64,000 nucleotides of DNA from Sinomonas cyclohexanicum (GTDB lineage Bacteria > Actinomycetota > Actinomycetes > Actinomycetales > Micrococcaceae): contig NZ_AP024525.1 of assembly GCF_020886775.1 (NCBI RefSeq), positions 2,170,001 to 2,234,000 on the forward strand, given 5' to 3'. Of the stretch, positions 35,691 through 45,130 are shown piece after piece. The notes beneath the pieces are model-generated. The model saw only the letters and a program-made list of their open reading frames with translations, ran no database searches and had not been told where the DNA came from. Numbering within the stretch: the stretch's first letter is position 1; each line of letters starts with the position of its first letter. Position numbers and translations under genes: made by a program.

Positions 35691-37664
35691 ATGACCAGCC
35701 CGACTAGCCCAGCCGCGCCGTCCGGCGTCGACCGCCAGTACTTCGACGAGAGCATCCGCGCCCAGGACGACCTGTACCGCCACGTCAACGGCGGATGGCT
35801 CAGCTCCACCGAGATCCCGGCAGACCGTGCGCTCGTCGGCACGATGGTCCAGCTGCGGGACGAGTCCGAGGCGAACGTCCGCGCGCTCATCGAGGAGCTC
35901 GCCGGCTCTGAGCACCCCGAGGGGTCGGACGAGACGAAGATCGGTGCATTCTACCGCTCGTTCATGGACGCCGAGCGCGTCGAACAGCTCGGTGCGGCGC
36001 CGCTGCAGCCCCTGCTCGACGAGATCGGGTCGGCGCCCGACGTCGCGTCCCTCGTCACGACGTCGGCGCGGCTCGGGCGTGGCGGCACTGAGGGCCTCTT
36101 CAGCTACTATGCGGCCCCCGATGCCGGCAACCCCGACCGAGTGGTCCTGTACATGAGCCAGGGCGGCCTCGGCCTCCCGGACGAGTCCTACTACCGGGAC
36201 GAGAAGTTCGCCGAGGTCGTGACGGCCTACGCGGCGTACCTGCAGGACGCGTTCGCCCTGCTCGGCTCAGCGACTGCGGAACAAGACGCCGCCGAGGTCG
36301 TGGACCTCGAGAAGCGCATCGCCGGCCTGCACTGGGACCGGGTGACCCTGCGGAACCCCCAGAAGACCTACAACCTGCGTACCGAGGCCGAGGCGACCGA
36401 GGCGTTCCCGCACTTCTCCGCGTGGGCCGAGGCGACCGGCGTCGTGCCCGAGGCCCGCGCCGAGCTCGTGGTCGGCAACACCGACTTCCTGGCCGGGATC
36501 GGCGCGCTCCTCGCGGAGGTCCCGCTTGAGTCGTGGAAGCGCTGGCTCACCGCACACCTGCTGGGCTCCGCGGCGCCGTTCCTCAGCTCAGTCTTCGTGG
36601 ACCGGCACTTCGCGTTCTACGGCACCGTGCTCTCGGGCACGCCCCAGAACAAGGAGCGGTGGAAGCGCGGCGTCGGAGCCGTCGAGGCCGGGCTCGGCAT
36701 GGCGGTGGGCCGCCTGTACGTCGCCAAGCACTTCCCGGAAGGGCACAAGGCCGTCATGCAGGACCTCGTCGGCAACATCGTCGAGGCCTACCGCGAGAGC
36801 ATCTCCGTGCTCGACTGGATGGGTGCGGAGACACGTGAACGCGCACTCGAGAAGCTCACCGCGTTCCGGGCGAAGATCGGCTACCCGGAAGAATGGATCG
36901 ACTTCTCCCCCGTCGTCGTGGACGACGGCGACCTCCTCGGCAACGCCCGGCGCGCCAACGCGGCCGAGCTCGACCGGCTCCTCGACGAGATCGGCAAGCC
37001 CGTGGACCGCGTCAAGTGGCTCATGACGCCCCAGACGGTCAACGCCTACTACCACCCGCTCATGAACGAGATCGTCTTCCCGGCCGCCATCCTCCAGCAG
37101 CCGTTCTTCCACCCCGACAGTGATCCCGCGGTGAACTACGGGGCCATCGCGGCCGTGATCGGCCACGAGATCGGCCACGGCTTCGACGACCAGGGGTCGC
37201 AGTTCGACGGCACCGGCGCCCTGCGCAACTGGTGGACCGACGAGGACCGTACCGCATTCGAGGCGCTCACGGCCCGCCTCGTGCGGCAGTTCGAGGTGCT
37301 CTCCCCCGCGGGCACCCCCGGCCATACGGTCAACGGCAAGCTCACTCTGGGCGAGAACATCGGGGACCTGGGCGGCCTCGGGATCGCCTACAAGGCATAC
37401 CGCCTGAGCCTCGGCGGCGAGGAGGCCCCGGTCATCGACGGGCTTACCGGCGCCCAGCGGTTCTTCGTCTCGTGGGCCACGGTCTGGCGCCAGGTGTGCC
37501 GGCCGGAGGAGACGATCCGCCGCCTCTCAATCGACCCGCATTCCCCCAACGAGTTCCGCACGAACGCGATCGCCAAGAACCTCGACGCGTTCCACGAGGC
37601 GTTCGGCGTGGTGGAGGGCGACGGGATGTGGCTCGCACCCGAGGAACGCGTCACGATCTGGTAG
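35691..37664 (+). CDS. M13 family metallopeptidase (neprilysin/PepO-like)
   Basis: A 657-residue zinc endopeptidase of the size usual for bacterial M13 enzymes. The zinc site is IGHEIGHGFDDQGSQF (about 489-504, two His and catalytic Glu) plus LGENIGDLGGL (about 554-564, third ligand). NAYYHPLMNEIVFPAAIL binds substrate backbone, and the C-terminus has NEFRTNAIAKNLDAFHEAF. There is no signal peptide, so it may be cytosolic. The ATG follows AGGAGG. Divergent from leuA. Confidence 0.93.
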   Translation: MTSPTSPAAPSGVDRQYFDESIRAQDDLYRHVNGGWLSSTEIPADRALVGTMVQLRDESEANVRALIEELAGSEHPEGSDETKIGAFYRSFMDAERVEQLGAAPLQPLLDEIGSAPDVASLVTTSARLGRGGTEGLFSYYAAPDAGNPDRVVLYMSQGGLGLPDESYYRDEKFAEVVTAYAAYLQDAFALLGSATAEQDAAEVVDLEKRIAGLHWDRVTLRNPQKTYNLRTEAEATEAFPHFSAWAEATGVVPEARAELVVGNTDFLAGIGALLAEVPLESWKRWLTAHLLGSAAPFLSSVFVDRHFAFYGTVLSGTPQNKERWKRGVGAVEAGLGMAVGRLYVAKHFPEGHKAVMQDLVGNIVEAYRESISVLDWMGAETRERALEKLTAFRAKIGYPEEWIDFSPVVVDDGDLLGNARRANAAELDRLLDEIGKPVDRVKWLMTPQTVNAYYHPLMNEIVFPAAILQQPFFHPDSDPAVNYGAIAAVIGHEIGHGFDDQGSQFDGTGALRNWWTDEDRTAFEALTARLVRQFEVLSPAGTPGHTVNGKLTLGENIGDLGGLGIAYKAYRLSLGGEEAPVIDGLTGAQRFFVSWATVWRQVCRPEETIRRLSIDPHSPNEFRTNAIAKNLDAFHEAFGVVEGDGMWLAPEERVTIW

Positions 37665-37678
37665 CGGCCCCGGAACGC

Positions 37679-37726
37679 GGGGGCCCGGACGTGGGGCCCG
37701 GACGGCGGATGCCGACCGGGCCCCCG
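37679..37726. terminator. Hairpin between the M13 peptidase and LCP genes
   Basis: GGGGCCCGG (37680-37688) pairs with CCGGGCCCC (37716-37724) between two convergent genes; an internal second GGGGCCCGG (37693-37701) gives alternative pairing. Confidence 0.6.
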
Positions 37727-37743
37727 TGCATCGGATCAGCGGC

Positions 37744-39267
37744 TCATTGTCCGAAGGCCGACTGGCAGGTCTGCTGCGCCGCAGTCTGCGCCACGACGTT
37801 GTCCGGTGCCTTCGGGGTGTAGCGATCGCCGGTGGCGAAATCGGAGCCCGCGTAGAGCTGCACGCCGTGGATCGCGGTCGACGGCTGGACCTGCGACGCC
37901 GGGATGTTGAGCTGGGCCGCGATGTCCGCGGCCACGTCATTGAATCCCGCGCTGTAGTACACGGCCGTCGAGTCGACTGGCGCCGCGGCAAACGTGACTG
38001 TGCTGGCGAATCCCGCGGTCTTGAGGAGCCCAGCGAGCTCTTGTCCACGGGCCGCGGTACCAGAGCCGTTCGCGACGGCGACCGGCTGGATCGCCCTGTT
38101 GTAGGCGGACGCCGCCGGCGTTGTCGGGGCCGCCGAAGCGGTCGTCGGGGCGGCCGGCGCCGGCGCCGTGAGGTCGCGGCCGTCGCGCATTGCCTGGAAG
38201 AGCCCCTCGGCGTCCGGCTCCTTGAGCTGGATCCTGTTGGGGTCCTGGGTCCATGGCTGCCAGGGGACGGTGATGAACGCGACCTTGGCGAGGTCAACGT
38301 CCTTTAGTCGATTGCCGATGGTGATGAGGGACTGTGGATTCGCCAGGCCCGAATCCACGGTCAGATTCTTCGTGATCGTGTCGGCGATCGAGAGCATCTT
38401 GGGGACGTTGGTCAGCGTGCCATCTGAGCGGACCTTGCGCGCGAGCGACGCGAGGAACTGCTGCTGGGACTTGATGCGGGACAGGTCGCTGCCGTCACCG
38501 ACGCCGTGGCGGCTGCGGAGGAACGCGAGGGCCTGCTCGCCCTGGACCGTATTCGTCCCGGCGTGCAGCTTGAGCCCCGACATGGGGTCGTCGATCGCCG
38601 CGTTGACGCATACGTCAACCCCGCCGATCGTGTTGGACAGCTCCTTGACGGCGTTGAAGTCGGCCAGGAGGAAGTGGTCCACGGTGAGACCGGTCATCTT
38701 GTTGACCGCGTCGAGGAGACAGCCGGGCCCGGCCTCCTGCATCGCTGAGTTCAGCTGGCCCGGGTTCTGCGCGGGAAACGTCTTGTGCGTCTTGGGGTCC
38801 GTGCACGCGGGAATCGGAACCATCAGATCGCGCGGGAAGCTCGTCATCGAGATCTGCTTGTTGTCCGCCGAGATGTCCATGAGGATCATGACGTCCGAGT
38901 TCCCGTACCCGCTGCTGTCCGCCTGCGAGCCGTACTCGCCGTTCGCACCGTCACGGGTGTCCGTGCCCATGATGAGGATCTGGAGGCGGTCCGTCGCGTC
39001 GTTCGCGGTCTCCGCGGTGCCGTTCCCGCCGGCCGAGAGCGGAGCCTGACGCAGGTTCGACCCGAGCCGCACGAACCAGTACCCGGCGAACGCGACCGTC
39101 GCGACCAAGAGCAGGGCGACGACCCCGCCTGTGATCTTCAGGCCGAGATGCCGCTTCCGCTCGGGACCCGCGTGGCGCAGTGGGGTCCGTCCATCGGGGC
39201 GTGCATGATGCACGCCGAGGCGGCCGGGGCGCTTCTGCACGGTCGGGCCGTCGGCACGTCGAGCCAA
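37744..39267 (-). CDS. LCP family protein with C-terminal LytR_C domain
   Basis: A 507-residue cell-wall glycopolymer ligase-like protein. A basic N-terminal tail precedes a membrane anchor (about 44-68). The LCP domain has LQILIMGTDTRDG, DVMILMDISADNKQISMTSF, PRDLMVPIP and ALAFLRSRHGVGDGSDLSRI, with the expected Asp and Arg residues. An Ala/Pro/Thr linker leads to a LytR_C domain (about 400-490: VAVANGSGTAARGQELAGLL, YYSAGFNDVA). It probably transfers polymers to peptidoglycan. The start appears to be TTG at 39267 with AGGAAGG upstream. Confidence 0.88.
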   Translation of the reverse strand: MARRADGPTVQKRPGRLGVHHARPDGRTPLRHAGPERKRHLGLKITGGVVALLLVATVAFAGYWFVRLGSNLRQAPLSAGGNGTAETANDATDRLQILIMGTDTRDGANGEYGSQADSSGYGNSDVMILMDISADNKQISMTSFPRDLMVPIPACTDPKTHKTFPAQNPGQLNSAMQEAGPGCLLDAVNKMTGLTVDHFLLADFNAVKELSNTIGGVDVCVNAAIDDPMSGLKLHAGTNTVQGEQALAFLRSRHGVGDGSDLSRIKSQQQFLASLARKVRSDGTLTNVPKMLSIADTITKNLTVDSGLANPQSLITIGNRLKDVDLAKVAFITVPWQPWTQDPNRIQLKEPDAEGLFQAMRDGRDLTAPAPAAPTTASAAPTTPAASAYNRAIQPVAVANGSGTAARGQELAGLLKTAGFASTVTFAAAPVDSTAVYYSAGFNDVAADIAAQLNIPASQVQPSTAIHGVQLYAGSDFATGDRYTPKAPDNVVAQTAAQQTCQSAFGQ

Positions 39268-39365
39268 GGATCGGCCTTCCTGCGGGCAACTGGGGTCAAT
39301 ACATCATAACCGCCCGTGCTGGGAAGACACTGAGGGGCGGTTTGCCCGGGCCTCGTATGACACGG

Positions 39366-40313
39366 TCAGAAGCCGAGCCTCCCCAGCTGCTTGGGGTCAC
39401 GCTGCCAGTCCTTGGCCACCTTGACGTGCAGGTCGAGGTAGATTCGGGTGCCCAGGAGCGCCTCGATGCCTCGACGCGCCGTGGACCCGACCTCCCTGAG
39501 CCGCGCGCCGCCCTTGCCGATGATGATGGCCTTCTGCGAAGGACGCTCGACGAAGAGGTTGACCCTCACATCCAGGAGCGGGTTGTCCTCGCTCCGGCCC
39601 TCGCGGGGCACGATCTCCTCGACCACCACGGCGAGCGAGTGCGGGAGCTCGTCCCGGACCCCCTCGAGTGCGGCCTCTCGGATCAGTTCGGCGACCATGA
39701 CCGCTTCGGGCTCGTCCGTGAGCTCGCCGTCGGGGTAGAGGGGCGGCGACGCGGGCATGTGGCCGATCAGGATGTCAGCGACCGTCGAGACCTGGAAGCC
39801 GTCCTGGGCGGACACGGGAACCACGTCGGTGAAGCCGTCGGCGCCGAGCACCTCGCGGCCCAGAGCGTCGACGGCGATGAGCTGCTCCGTCAGCTGTGCA
39901 CGGTCCACGAGGTCCGCCTTTGTCACGATCGCGACGATCGGCTTGCGGGGCACTCCTGCCAGCTGGTTGGCGATGAACCGGTCGCCTGGCCCGATGCGCT
40001 CGTTGGCGGGGAGGCAGAACCCGATCGCGTCGACCTCGGAGAGCGTCTCGGCGACGAGATCGTTGAGCCTCTGCCCGAGGAGGGTGCGGGGCCTGTGCAG
40101 CCCCGGGGTGTCGACGAGGATGAGCTGCCCGTCCGAGCGGTGCACGATGCCGCGGATGGTGTGGCGCGTCGTCTGCGGCTTCGCCGACGTGATGGCCACC
40201 TTCTGGCCCACGAGGGCGTTGGTCAGCGTTGACTTCCCGGCATTGGGCCGTCCGACGAGGACGGCGAATCCGGCGCGGTAGTCGGGGCCCGCCTGCCTCT
40301 GTGTCTCAGCCAT
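39366..40313 (-). CDS. era: GTPase Era
   Basis: A 315-residue GTPase that binds 16S rRNA and assists 30S assembly. G1 GRPNAGKST, G2 region QTTRHTIRG, G3 VDTPGLHR and G4 TKAD are present. The C-terminal KH domain has the IIGKGGARLREVGSTAR loop. The ATG at 40313 overlaps the stop of the CBS-domain gene by 8 nt. Last gene of the operon phoH-ybeY-CBS-era, the usual actinobacterial order. Confidence 0.95.
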   Translation of the reverse strand: MAETQRQAGPDYRAGFAVLVGRPNAGKSTLTNALVGQKVAITSAKPQTTRHTIRGIVHRSDGQLILVDTPGLHRPRTLLGQRLNDLVAETLSEVDAIGFCLPANERIGPGDRFIANQLAGVPRKPIVAIVTKADLVDRAQLTEQLIAVDALGREVLGADGFTDVVPVSAQDGFQVSTVADILIGHMPASPPLYPDGELTDEPEAVMVAELIREAALEGVRDELPHSLAVVVEEIVPREGRSEDNPLLDVRVNLFVERPSQKAIIIGKGGARLREVGSTARRGIEALLGTRIYLDLHVKVAKDWQRDPKQLGRLGF

Positions 40314-41604
40314 GGGTGCTCCCTGCCTGGTTGTGGTTCTCGGTGGTGGTGGTCTCCTCCGCGCGTTCTGCGAGGAGGTGGCTGATGCGGTTGCGGCGCC
40401 CCAGCCGGCGCTCGGCGGTGAGCCTGATGCCGTGCACCTCGGCGGTGCTGCCCACGATGGGTACCCTGCCGATGCCTTTGGCGAGGAGGCCGCCGGCCGT
40501 CTCGACTTCGTCGTCCTCCACGTCAATGTCGAAGAGCTCGCCGAGGTCATCGAGGCTCATGCGCGCGGCGATCCGGAACCGGCCGTCGCCGAGGTCTATC
40601 GCCTCGGCCTCGTCGTCGTCGTACTCGTCGACGATCTCCCCGACGAGTTCCTCGATGAGGTCCTCGAGGGTCACGAGGCCGGCCGTGCCGCCGTACTCGT
40701 CGACGACGATCGCGAGGTGGATCGACTCGCGCTGGAGCTCCTTGAGCAGGTCGTCCACGGGCTTCGACTCCGGCACGAACCGCGGGTCACGCGCCAGCGC
40801 GTCCACCGTCTCGTTGTTCGCGTTGGGCTCCTCGTGGAGCCGCGCGGCGACATCCTTGAGGTACAGCACGCCGGTGACGTCGTCGAGGCTTTCGCGGAAG
40901 ACCGGGACGCGGGAGCAGCCCGAGCGCAGGAACAGCGACATCGCTTGGCGCAGCGTGGCCCCCGATTCGATCGCGACGACGTCGGTGCGCGGCACCATGA
41001 CGGCGCGGACGAGCGTCTCGCCGAGCTCGAACACGGACTGCAAGAGCTCCGCCTGCTCGTCCTCGAGGTCCTCGGTATCACTCGAGCGCTCCACGAACTC
41101 CCGCAGCTCGGTCGAGGTGTACGTGGCGTCCTCATGCTGCGGATCGGTGCCCGTCGCAGTGCTGCCGAGCCGGACGAGCCACCCGGGAACGGGTCCGAGG
41201 ATCACTCGGAGCCCCCGCACGAGCGGCGCGGCCGCCGCAGCGATCGGCACGGCATGCTGCCTCCCGAGTTGGCGCGGGGAGACCCCGACGAGCAGGAAGC
41301 CGATGAGCGCCATCACGAACGTCGCGGCCAGGCCGGCAAGCCAGACGTTGTCGAGCCAGCTGTGGGCGAGCACGGCGACCGCGACCGCTGCAGCCGTCTC
41401 GAACCAGATGCGCCAGAACCGCAGCGCATGCACGTGCGGAACCGGCTCCTCGAGGATGCGGGCGAGCGATTCCGCTCGGCCCTGCTCGATCCGCTCCTCG
41501 GCGTCGTGGCGCGGGAGGAAGGAGAAGGCGGCCTCTGCCGCGGCCAGGAATCCGGCCAGCGCGACGAAGACGAGGGCGAGGACGAGGAGCAGTGCTGTGG
41601 TCAC
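40306..41604 (-). CDS. Hemolysin C/CorC-like membrane protein with CNNM, CBS and CorC domains
   Basis: A 432-residue protein. The N-terminal DUF21/CNNM membrane domain (about 1-150) has several helices (LLLVLALVFVALAGFLAAAE, AVAVAVLAHSWL). A CBS pair follows (VMVPRTDVVAIE, GVLYLKDVA, LAIVVDEYGGTAGLVTLEDL), then a CorC_HlyC domain (FRIAARMSLDDLGELF). Such proteins are linked to Mg/Co export or resistance; the hemolysin name is historical. The GTG start overlaps the ybeY stop (GTGA). Confidence 0.9.
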   Translation of the reverse strand: MTTALLLVLALVFVALAGFLAAAEAAFSFLPRHDAEERIEQGRAESLARILEEPVPHVHALRFWRIWFETAAAVAVAVLAHSWLDNVWLAGLAATFVMALIGFLLVGVSPRQLGRQHAVPIAAAAAPLVRGLRVILGPVPGWLVRLGSTATGTDPQHEDATYTSTELREFVERSSDTEDLEDEQAELLQSVFELGETLVRAVMVPRTDVVAIESGATLRQAMSLFLRSGCSRVPVFRESLDDVTGVLYLKDVAARLHEEPNANNETVDALARDPRFVPESKPVDDLLKELQRESIHLAIVVDEYGGTAGLVTLEDLIEELVGEIVDEYDDDEAEAIDLGDGRFRIAARMSLDDLGELFDIDVEDDEVETAGGLLAKGIGRVPIVGSTAEVHGIRLTAERRLGRRNRISHLLAERAEETTTTENHNQAGSTHG

Positions 41605-42074
41605 GCCACCGTCTCGCTCGGTGCCGGGCGGCCCAAGAACTCGGTCAGCAGCTCGCGCTGGAGCGTGAACATCTCCTCCCGCTCCTCGGGCTCCGCATGG
41701 TCGAAGCCGAGCAGATGGAGGATCCCGTGGGTGGCCAGGAGGAGCATCTCGTCGTCGGCGGAATGCCCCCCGAGCTGCGCCTGGAGCGCGGCGACCTGGG
41801 GGCAGATCGCGATGTCGCCGAGCATCCCCTGAGGCGTCGGCCGGCCCGGGGCCCCGGGGGTGAGCTCATCCATGGGGACCGAGAGCACGTCCGTGGGCCC
41901 GGGCTCGTCCATGAGCTCCACGTGCAGGCGCTCCATCGCGGCCTCGTCCACCAGGAGGATCGACAGCTCGGTCTGCGGGTGCAGCCACAGCCGGTCGAAC
42001 ACGAAACGGGCCAGGCGGACGAGGGATTCGGCGTCGACGCTCAGGCCGGACTCGTTGTTGACTTCGATGCTCAC
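41601..42074 (-). CDS. ybeY: Endoribonuclease YbeY (rRNA maturation)
   Basis: A 157-residue metallo-RNase acting in 16S rRNA 3' maturation. The zinc motif HGILHLLGFDH (H-x3-H-x5-H) lies near the C-terminus, preceded by PTDVLSVPMDE and GDIAICP. It starts 9 nt after the phoH stop and overlaps the next gene by 4 nt. Confidence 0.95.
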   Translation of the reverse strand: MSIEVNNESGLSVDAESLVRLARFVFDRLWLHPQTELSILLVDEAAMERLHVELMDEPGPTDVLSVPMDELTPGAPGRPTPQGMLGDIAICPQVAALQAQLGGHSADDEMLLLATHGILHLLGFDHAEPEEREEMFTLQRELLTEFLGRPAPSETVA

Positions 42075-42083
42075 GGTTCCAGC

Positions 42084-43112
42084 TTAGACGGCGCGTTCGC
42101 GGCGTCGGCGCTCCTGCCTGGCCCGCTCGGAGGCGTCCCACCGGCCGTACGCGTCGACAATGTCGCTCACGAGCCGGTGGCGGACCACGTCCGAGGCGTC
42201 AAGGACAGAGAAGCTCACGTCCTCGAGGCCCTGGAGGATCTGCTGCACGATCCGCAGCCCCGACGCGGTGCCGGAGGGCAGGTCCACCTGGGTCACGTCT
42301 CCGGTGACGACCATCTTCGAGCCGAACCCGAGCCGGGTGAGGAACATCTTCATCTGCTCGGGCGTGGTGTTCTGCGCCTCGTCGAGGATGATGAACGCGT
42401 CGTTGAGCGTCCGTCCGCGCATGTACGCGAGCGGTGCCACCTCGATCGTCCCCGCCGCCATGAGCCGCGGAATCGATTCAGGGTCCATCATGTCGTGGAG
42501 CGCGTCGTACAGCGGGCGGAGGTAGGGATCGATCTTGTCGCTGAGCGTCCCCGGGAGGAACCCGAGCCGCTCCCCCGCCTCGACGGCCGGCCGGGTCAGG
42601 ATGATGCGGCTGACGTCCTTGTGCTGGAGGGCCTGGACCGCCTTGGCCATGGCCAGGTAGGTCTTGCCCGTCCCCGCAGGGCCGATCCCGAAGATCACGG
42701 TGTTGGCGTCGATCGCGTCGACGTAGTCCTTCTGGTTGGCGGTCTTCGGGCGGATCGTCCGGCCACGGCTCGAGAGGATGTTGTGGGTCAGGACGTCCGA
42801 GGGGCTCGCGACCGTCTGCGTGCGCAGCATCGCCACGAGCTGCTCGAGGGAGGCCGTGGTGACGGTCGCCCCGCTCGCTGCGATAGCCGCGATCTCCTCG
42901 AAGAGCCGCTTGATATGCGGGGCCTCGGCCGGTGGCCCCACGATCGTCAGCTCGTTGCCGCGCGCGTGGATCGACACCGACGGGAACTGCTCCTCGACGT
43001 ACCGCAGCGCTTCGTCGTGGGGCCCGAGGATCCGGACCATCTCCTCGCTCGATCCGAACCGGAGCACCTCGGTGCGCGCGGCGGGGGTCGTGTGCGGGAA
43101 CTCGGCTGTCAC
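42084..43112 (-). CDS. phoH: PhoH-like ATPase
   Basis: A 342-residue cytosolic P-loop protein. The PhoH signature FGIGPAGTGKTYLAMAKAV (Walker A), RPAVEAGERLGFLPG, FIILDEAQNTT (Walker B) and MVVTGDVTQVDLPSG are intact. An N-terminal KH-like domain has EVLRFGSSEEMVRILGP. It is probably involved in RNA handling with YbeY. The GTG at 43112 gives a usual length; the frame continues upstream without family sequence. Confidence 0.93.
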   Translation of the reverse strand: MTAEFPHTTPAARTEVLRFGSSEEMVRILGPHDEALRYVEEQFPSVSIHARGNELTIVGPPAEAPHIKRLFEEIAAIAASGATVTTASLEQLVAMLRTQTVASPSDVLTHNILSSRGRTIRPKTANQKDYVDAIDANTVIFGIGPAGTGKTYLAMAKAVQALQHKDVSRIILTRPAVEAGERLGFLPGTLSDKIDPYLRPLYDALHDMMDPESIPRLMAAGTIEVAPLAYMRGRTLNDAFIILDEAQNTTPEQMKMFLTRLGFGSKMVVTGDVTQVDLPSGTASGLRIVQQILQGLEDVSFSVLDASDVVRHRLVSDIVDAYGRWDASERARQERRRRERAV

Positions 43113-43328
43113 AGGCGGGTCTTCCTCCTCATCGGGCCCAACAGGACTGGCTCCATCGTACGTCCGGGGTGAACGTATCAATCCTGCATCACTTGGGAAA
43201 CAGTTGGCCCGCAGGCCCCACCCCATCGGGGGCACTGTGCCAAGCTGGACGGTGGCCCGGCCTCACTCAGGACCCGGGACCCCCGTGCGCAGGAGACCTC
43301 CTGCCCGGCCCAGACGGTGAAGAGGACC

Positions 43329-44300
43329 ATGCGAGAGCGAGATCGGACAGCAGCGTTGCCGCCGTGGAGGCGTCGACCTGCCGCTCCGGCGCTGTTCGCC
43401 GCCGCGATCCTCCTCGCCGCGGGCCCCGTCCTCGTGGGCTGCTCGGCCACGGGTACCCCGCAGCCCAGCATCGCGGCCGGATCAACGACCGGCCCGTCGG
43501 GCGGAACCACCCAGGCCTCAGCGCCGCTCGAGACATCGCAGACCTCGGCCAAGGCCCCGGTCTACTGGCTTGGCCGCGCCCGTGACGGCGTGTACCTGTA
43601 CCGGGAATTCCGCGACGCGGACACCAAGGACAATCCCATCGCCACGGCGCTGCGGATCATGATGTCCCAGAAGCCCCTCGACCCCCACTACTTCACGCCG
43701 TGGCAGTCCCCCAAGAAGCTCGCCGCGTCCGTCTCGGGCCGCAACTACATCACCGTGGACGTCTCCTCGGACGCGTTCAACACGAGAGTCGACGAACCCA
43801 CCGCGCAGCTCGCCGTCCAGCAGCTCGTCTACACGGCGACCGCGGCGGCGGCGAGCTCGGGTCTGGTGGACTCCGGCCAGCCCATTTCAGTGATGCTCCT
43901 CGTGGACGGCAAGACGTCCCAGCTCGCGTTCGACCGGGTCCAGCTCGGCCAGCTCATGCTGCGGGACCCGTCCATGGTCGCGCCCGTGTGGATCATCGAT
44001 CCGCAAGAGGGCGCCGAGCTCGCCGGCGGCACGCTCAAGGTCTTCGGTCGGGCCACGGGGCCGGACAAGGCCTTCGCGTGGCAGATCCTGCGGCACGACG
44101 CGCAGGGCGCCAAGTCCCTCTATATCAGCGGGACCGTGACCTCGGGCAACCAAGCGGGCCACATCGGGGAGTTCACGTTCACCGTGAACCTGCCCCCGGG
44201 CGACTACGAGGTGCGGATCCTGCCGGCAGACGACGCGGCGGCCGCGGTCACCTCCGGCACGAGCGCCTGGGACTCCAAGGCCTTCACCGTCAAGGGCTAG
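43329..44300 (+). CDS. GerMN-domain lipoprotein with Gmad2 Ig-like domain
   Basis: A 323-residue exported lipoprotein. A basic N-terminus and hydrophobic segment lead to the lipobox LVGC (Cys about 38), then a Ser/Thr/Gly linker. The GerMN domain (about 75-210) shows YLYREFRDADTKDNP, NYITVDVSSDAF and LVYTATAAA. A Gmad2 domain (about 220-320) begins VWIIDPQEGAELAG and ends with NLPPGDYEVRILP. Such proteins are surface-attached; the exact role is unknown. ATG at 43329 with GAGG upstream; a GTG at 43317 is the alternative. Confidence 0.82.
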   Translation: MRERDRTAALPPWRRRPAAPALFAAAILLAAGPVLVGCSATGTPQPSIAAGSTTGPSGGTTQASAPLETSQTSAKAPVYWLGRARDGVYLYREFRDADTKDNPIATALRIMMSQKPLDPHYFTPWQSPKKLAASVSGRNYITVDVSSDAFNTRVDEPTAQLAVQQLVYTATAAAASSGLVDSGQPISVMLLVDGKTSQLAFDRVQLGQLMLRDPSMVAPVWIIDPQEGAELAGGTLKVFGRATGPDKAFAWQILRHDAQGAKSLYISGTVTSGNQAGHIGEFTFTVNLPPGDYEVRILPADDAAAAVTSGTSAWDSKAFTVKG

Positions 44301-44322
44301 CTCCCGCGGACGATCGCCGGAG

Positions 44323-45129
44323 CTAGGTCCCGCGCCCGTCCCGGCCGCCCCAGCGCCCCAGCCTGTCGCCTGCCAGCGCGAGCGCCGCCGGGCCCGCGGT
44401 CGACGAGCGCAGCACGTGGGGCCCCAACAGTGCCAGGCACGCGCCCGCCGTCGTGAATCGCTCGAGCTCAGACGGGCTGATGCCGCCCTCGGGGCCAACG
44501 ATGAAGAGGACCTCGCCGCGCTCCTCCCCCGTGCGCGGATCGGCCCCCGCATCGCCGGCGAGTCGGTCGAGGACGACGGAGAGCGGCTCGGTGGCCTCCT
44601 CGTGGAGCACGACGGCGAGTCGCGCCTGCGCGATCCGGCGCGTCAGCTGCGCGCCGTCGTGCGCTTCCTCGACCTCGGGCACCCGGGCCCTTCGCGCCTG
44701 CTTCGCCGCAGCCAGGACCACGGAGCGCCACTTGGCGAGAGCCTTGCCGGCCCGCTCGCCCTTCCACCGCACAATCGAGCGCTCGGCCTGCCAGGGGATG
44801 ATCGCGTCGACGCCGAGCTCCGTGGCCATCTCCGCGGCGAGCTCGTCCCGGTCGCCCTTGGCCAGTGCCTGGACGAGGACGAGCCGGAACCGCGGCGCCT
44901 CCTCGTGCGACACGGTCTCGACCGCGACGCCGAGCGACGAGCCCTCCGCAGTGGCGACGGTCCCGACGGCGCGCGAGCCCGCACCGTCTGACAGGTCGAC
45001 GCCCTCGCCCGGCGCCAGCCGGCGGACGGTGACGGCGTGGCGGCCCTCCGCCCCCTCGACCGTCACGACGCCGCCGGGCTCCACGCCGTCGAGCGCGCCG
45101 GCGGGCACGTAGAACAGGGGACGGGACAT
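44323..45129 (-). CDS. rsmE: 16S rRNA (uracil1498-N3)-methyltransferase
   Basis: A 268-residue SPOUT methyltransferase that modifies U1498 of 16S rRNA. The N-terminal PUA-like domain has RLAPGEGVDLSDG. The knotted SAM-binding end shows LFIVGPEGGISPSELE and LGPHVLRSSTAGPAAL, both diagnostic. KGDRDELAAEMATELGV is also conserved. Its ATG follows the dnaJ stop by 1 nt, so translation is coupled. Confidence 0.94.
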   Translation of the reverse strand: MSRPLFYVPAGALDGVEPGGVVTVEGAEGRHAVTVRRLAPGEGVDLSDGAGSRAVGTVATAEGSSLGVAVETVSHEEAPRFRLVLVQALAKGDRDELAAEMATELGVDAIIPWQAERSIVRWKGERAGKALAKWRSVVLAAAKQARRARVPEVEEAHDGAQLTRRIAQARLAVVLHEEATEPLSVVLDRLAGDAGADPRTGEERGEVLFIVGPEGGISPSELERFTTAGACLALLGPHVLRSSTAGPAALALAGDRLGRWGGRDGRGT

Positions 45130-45130
45130 G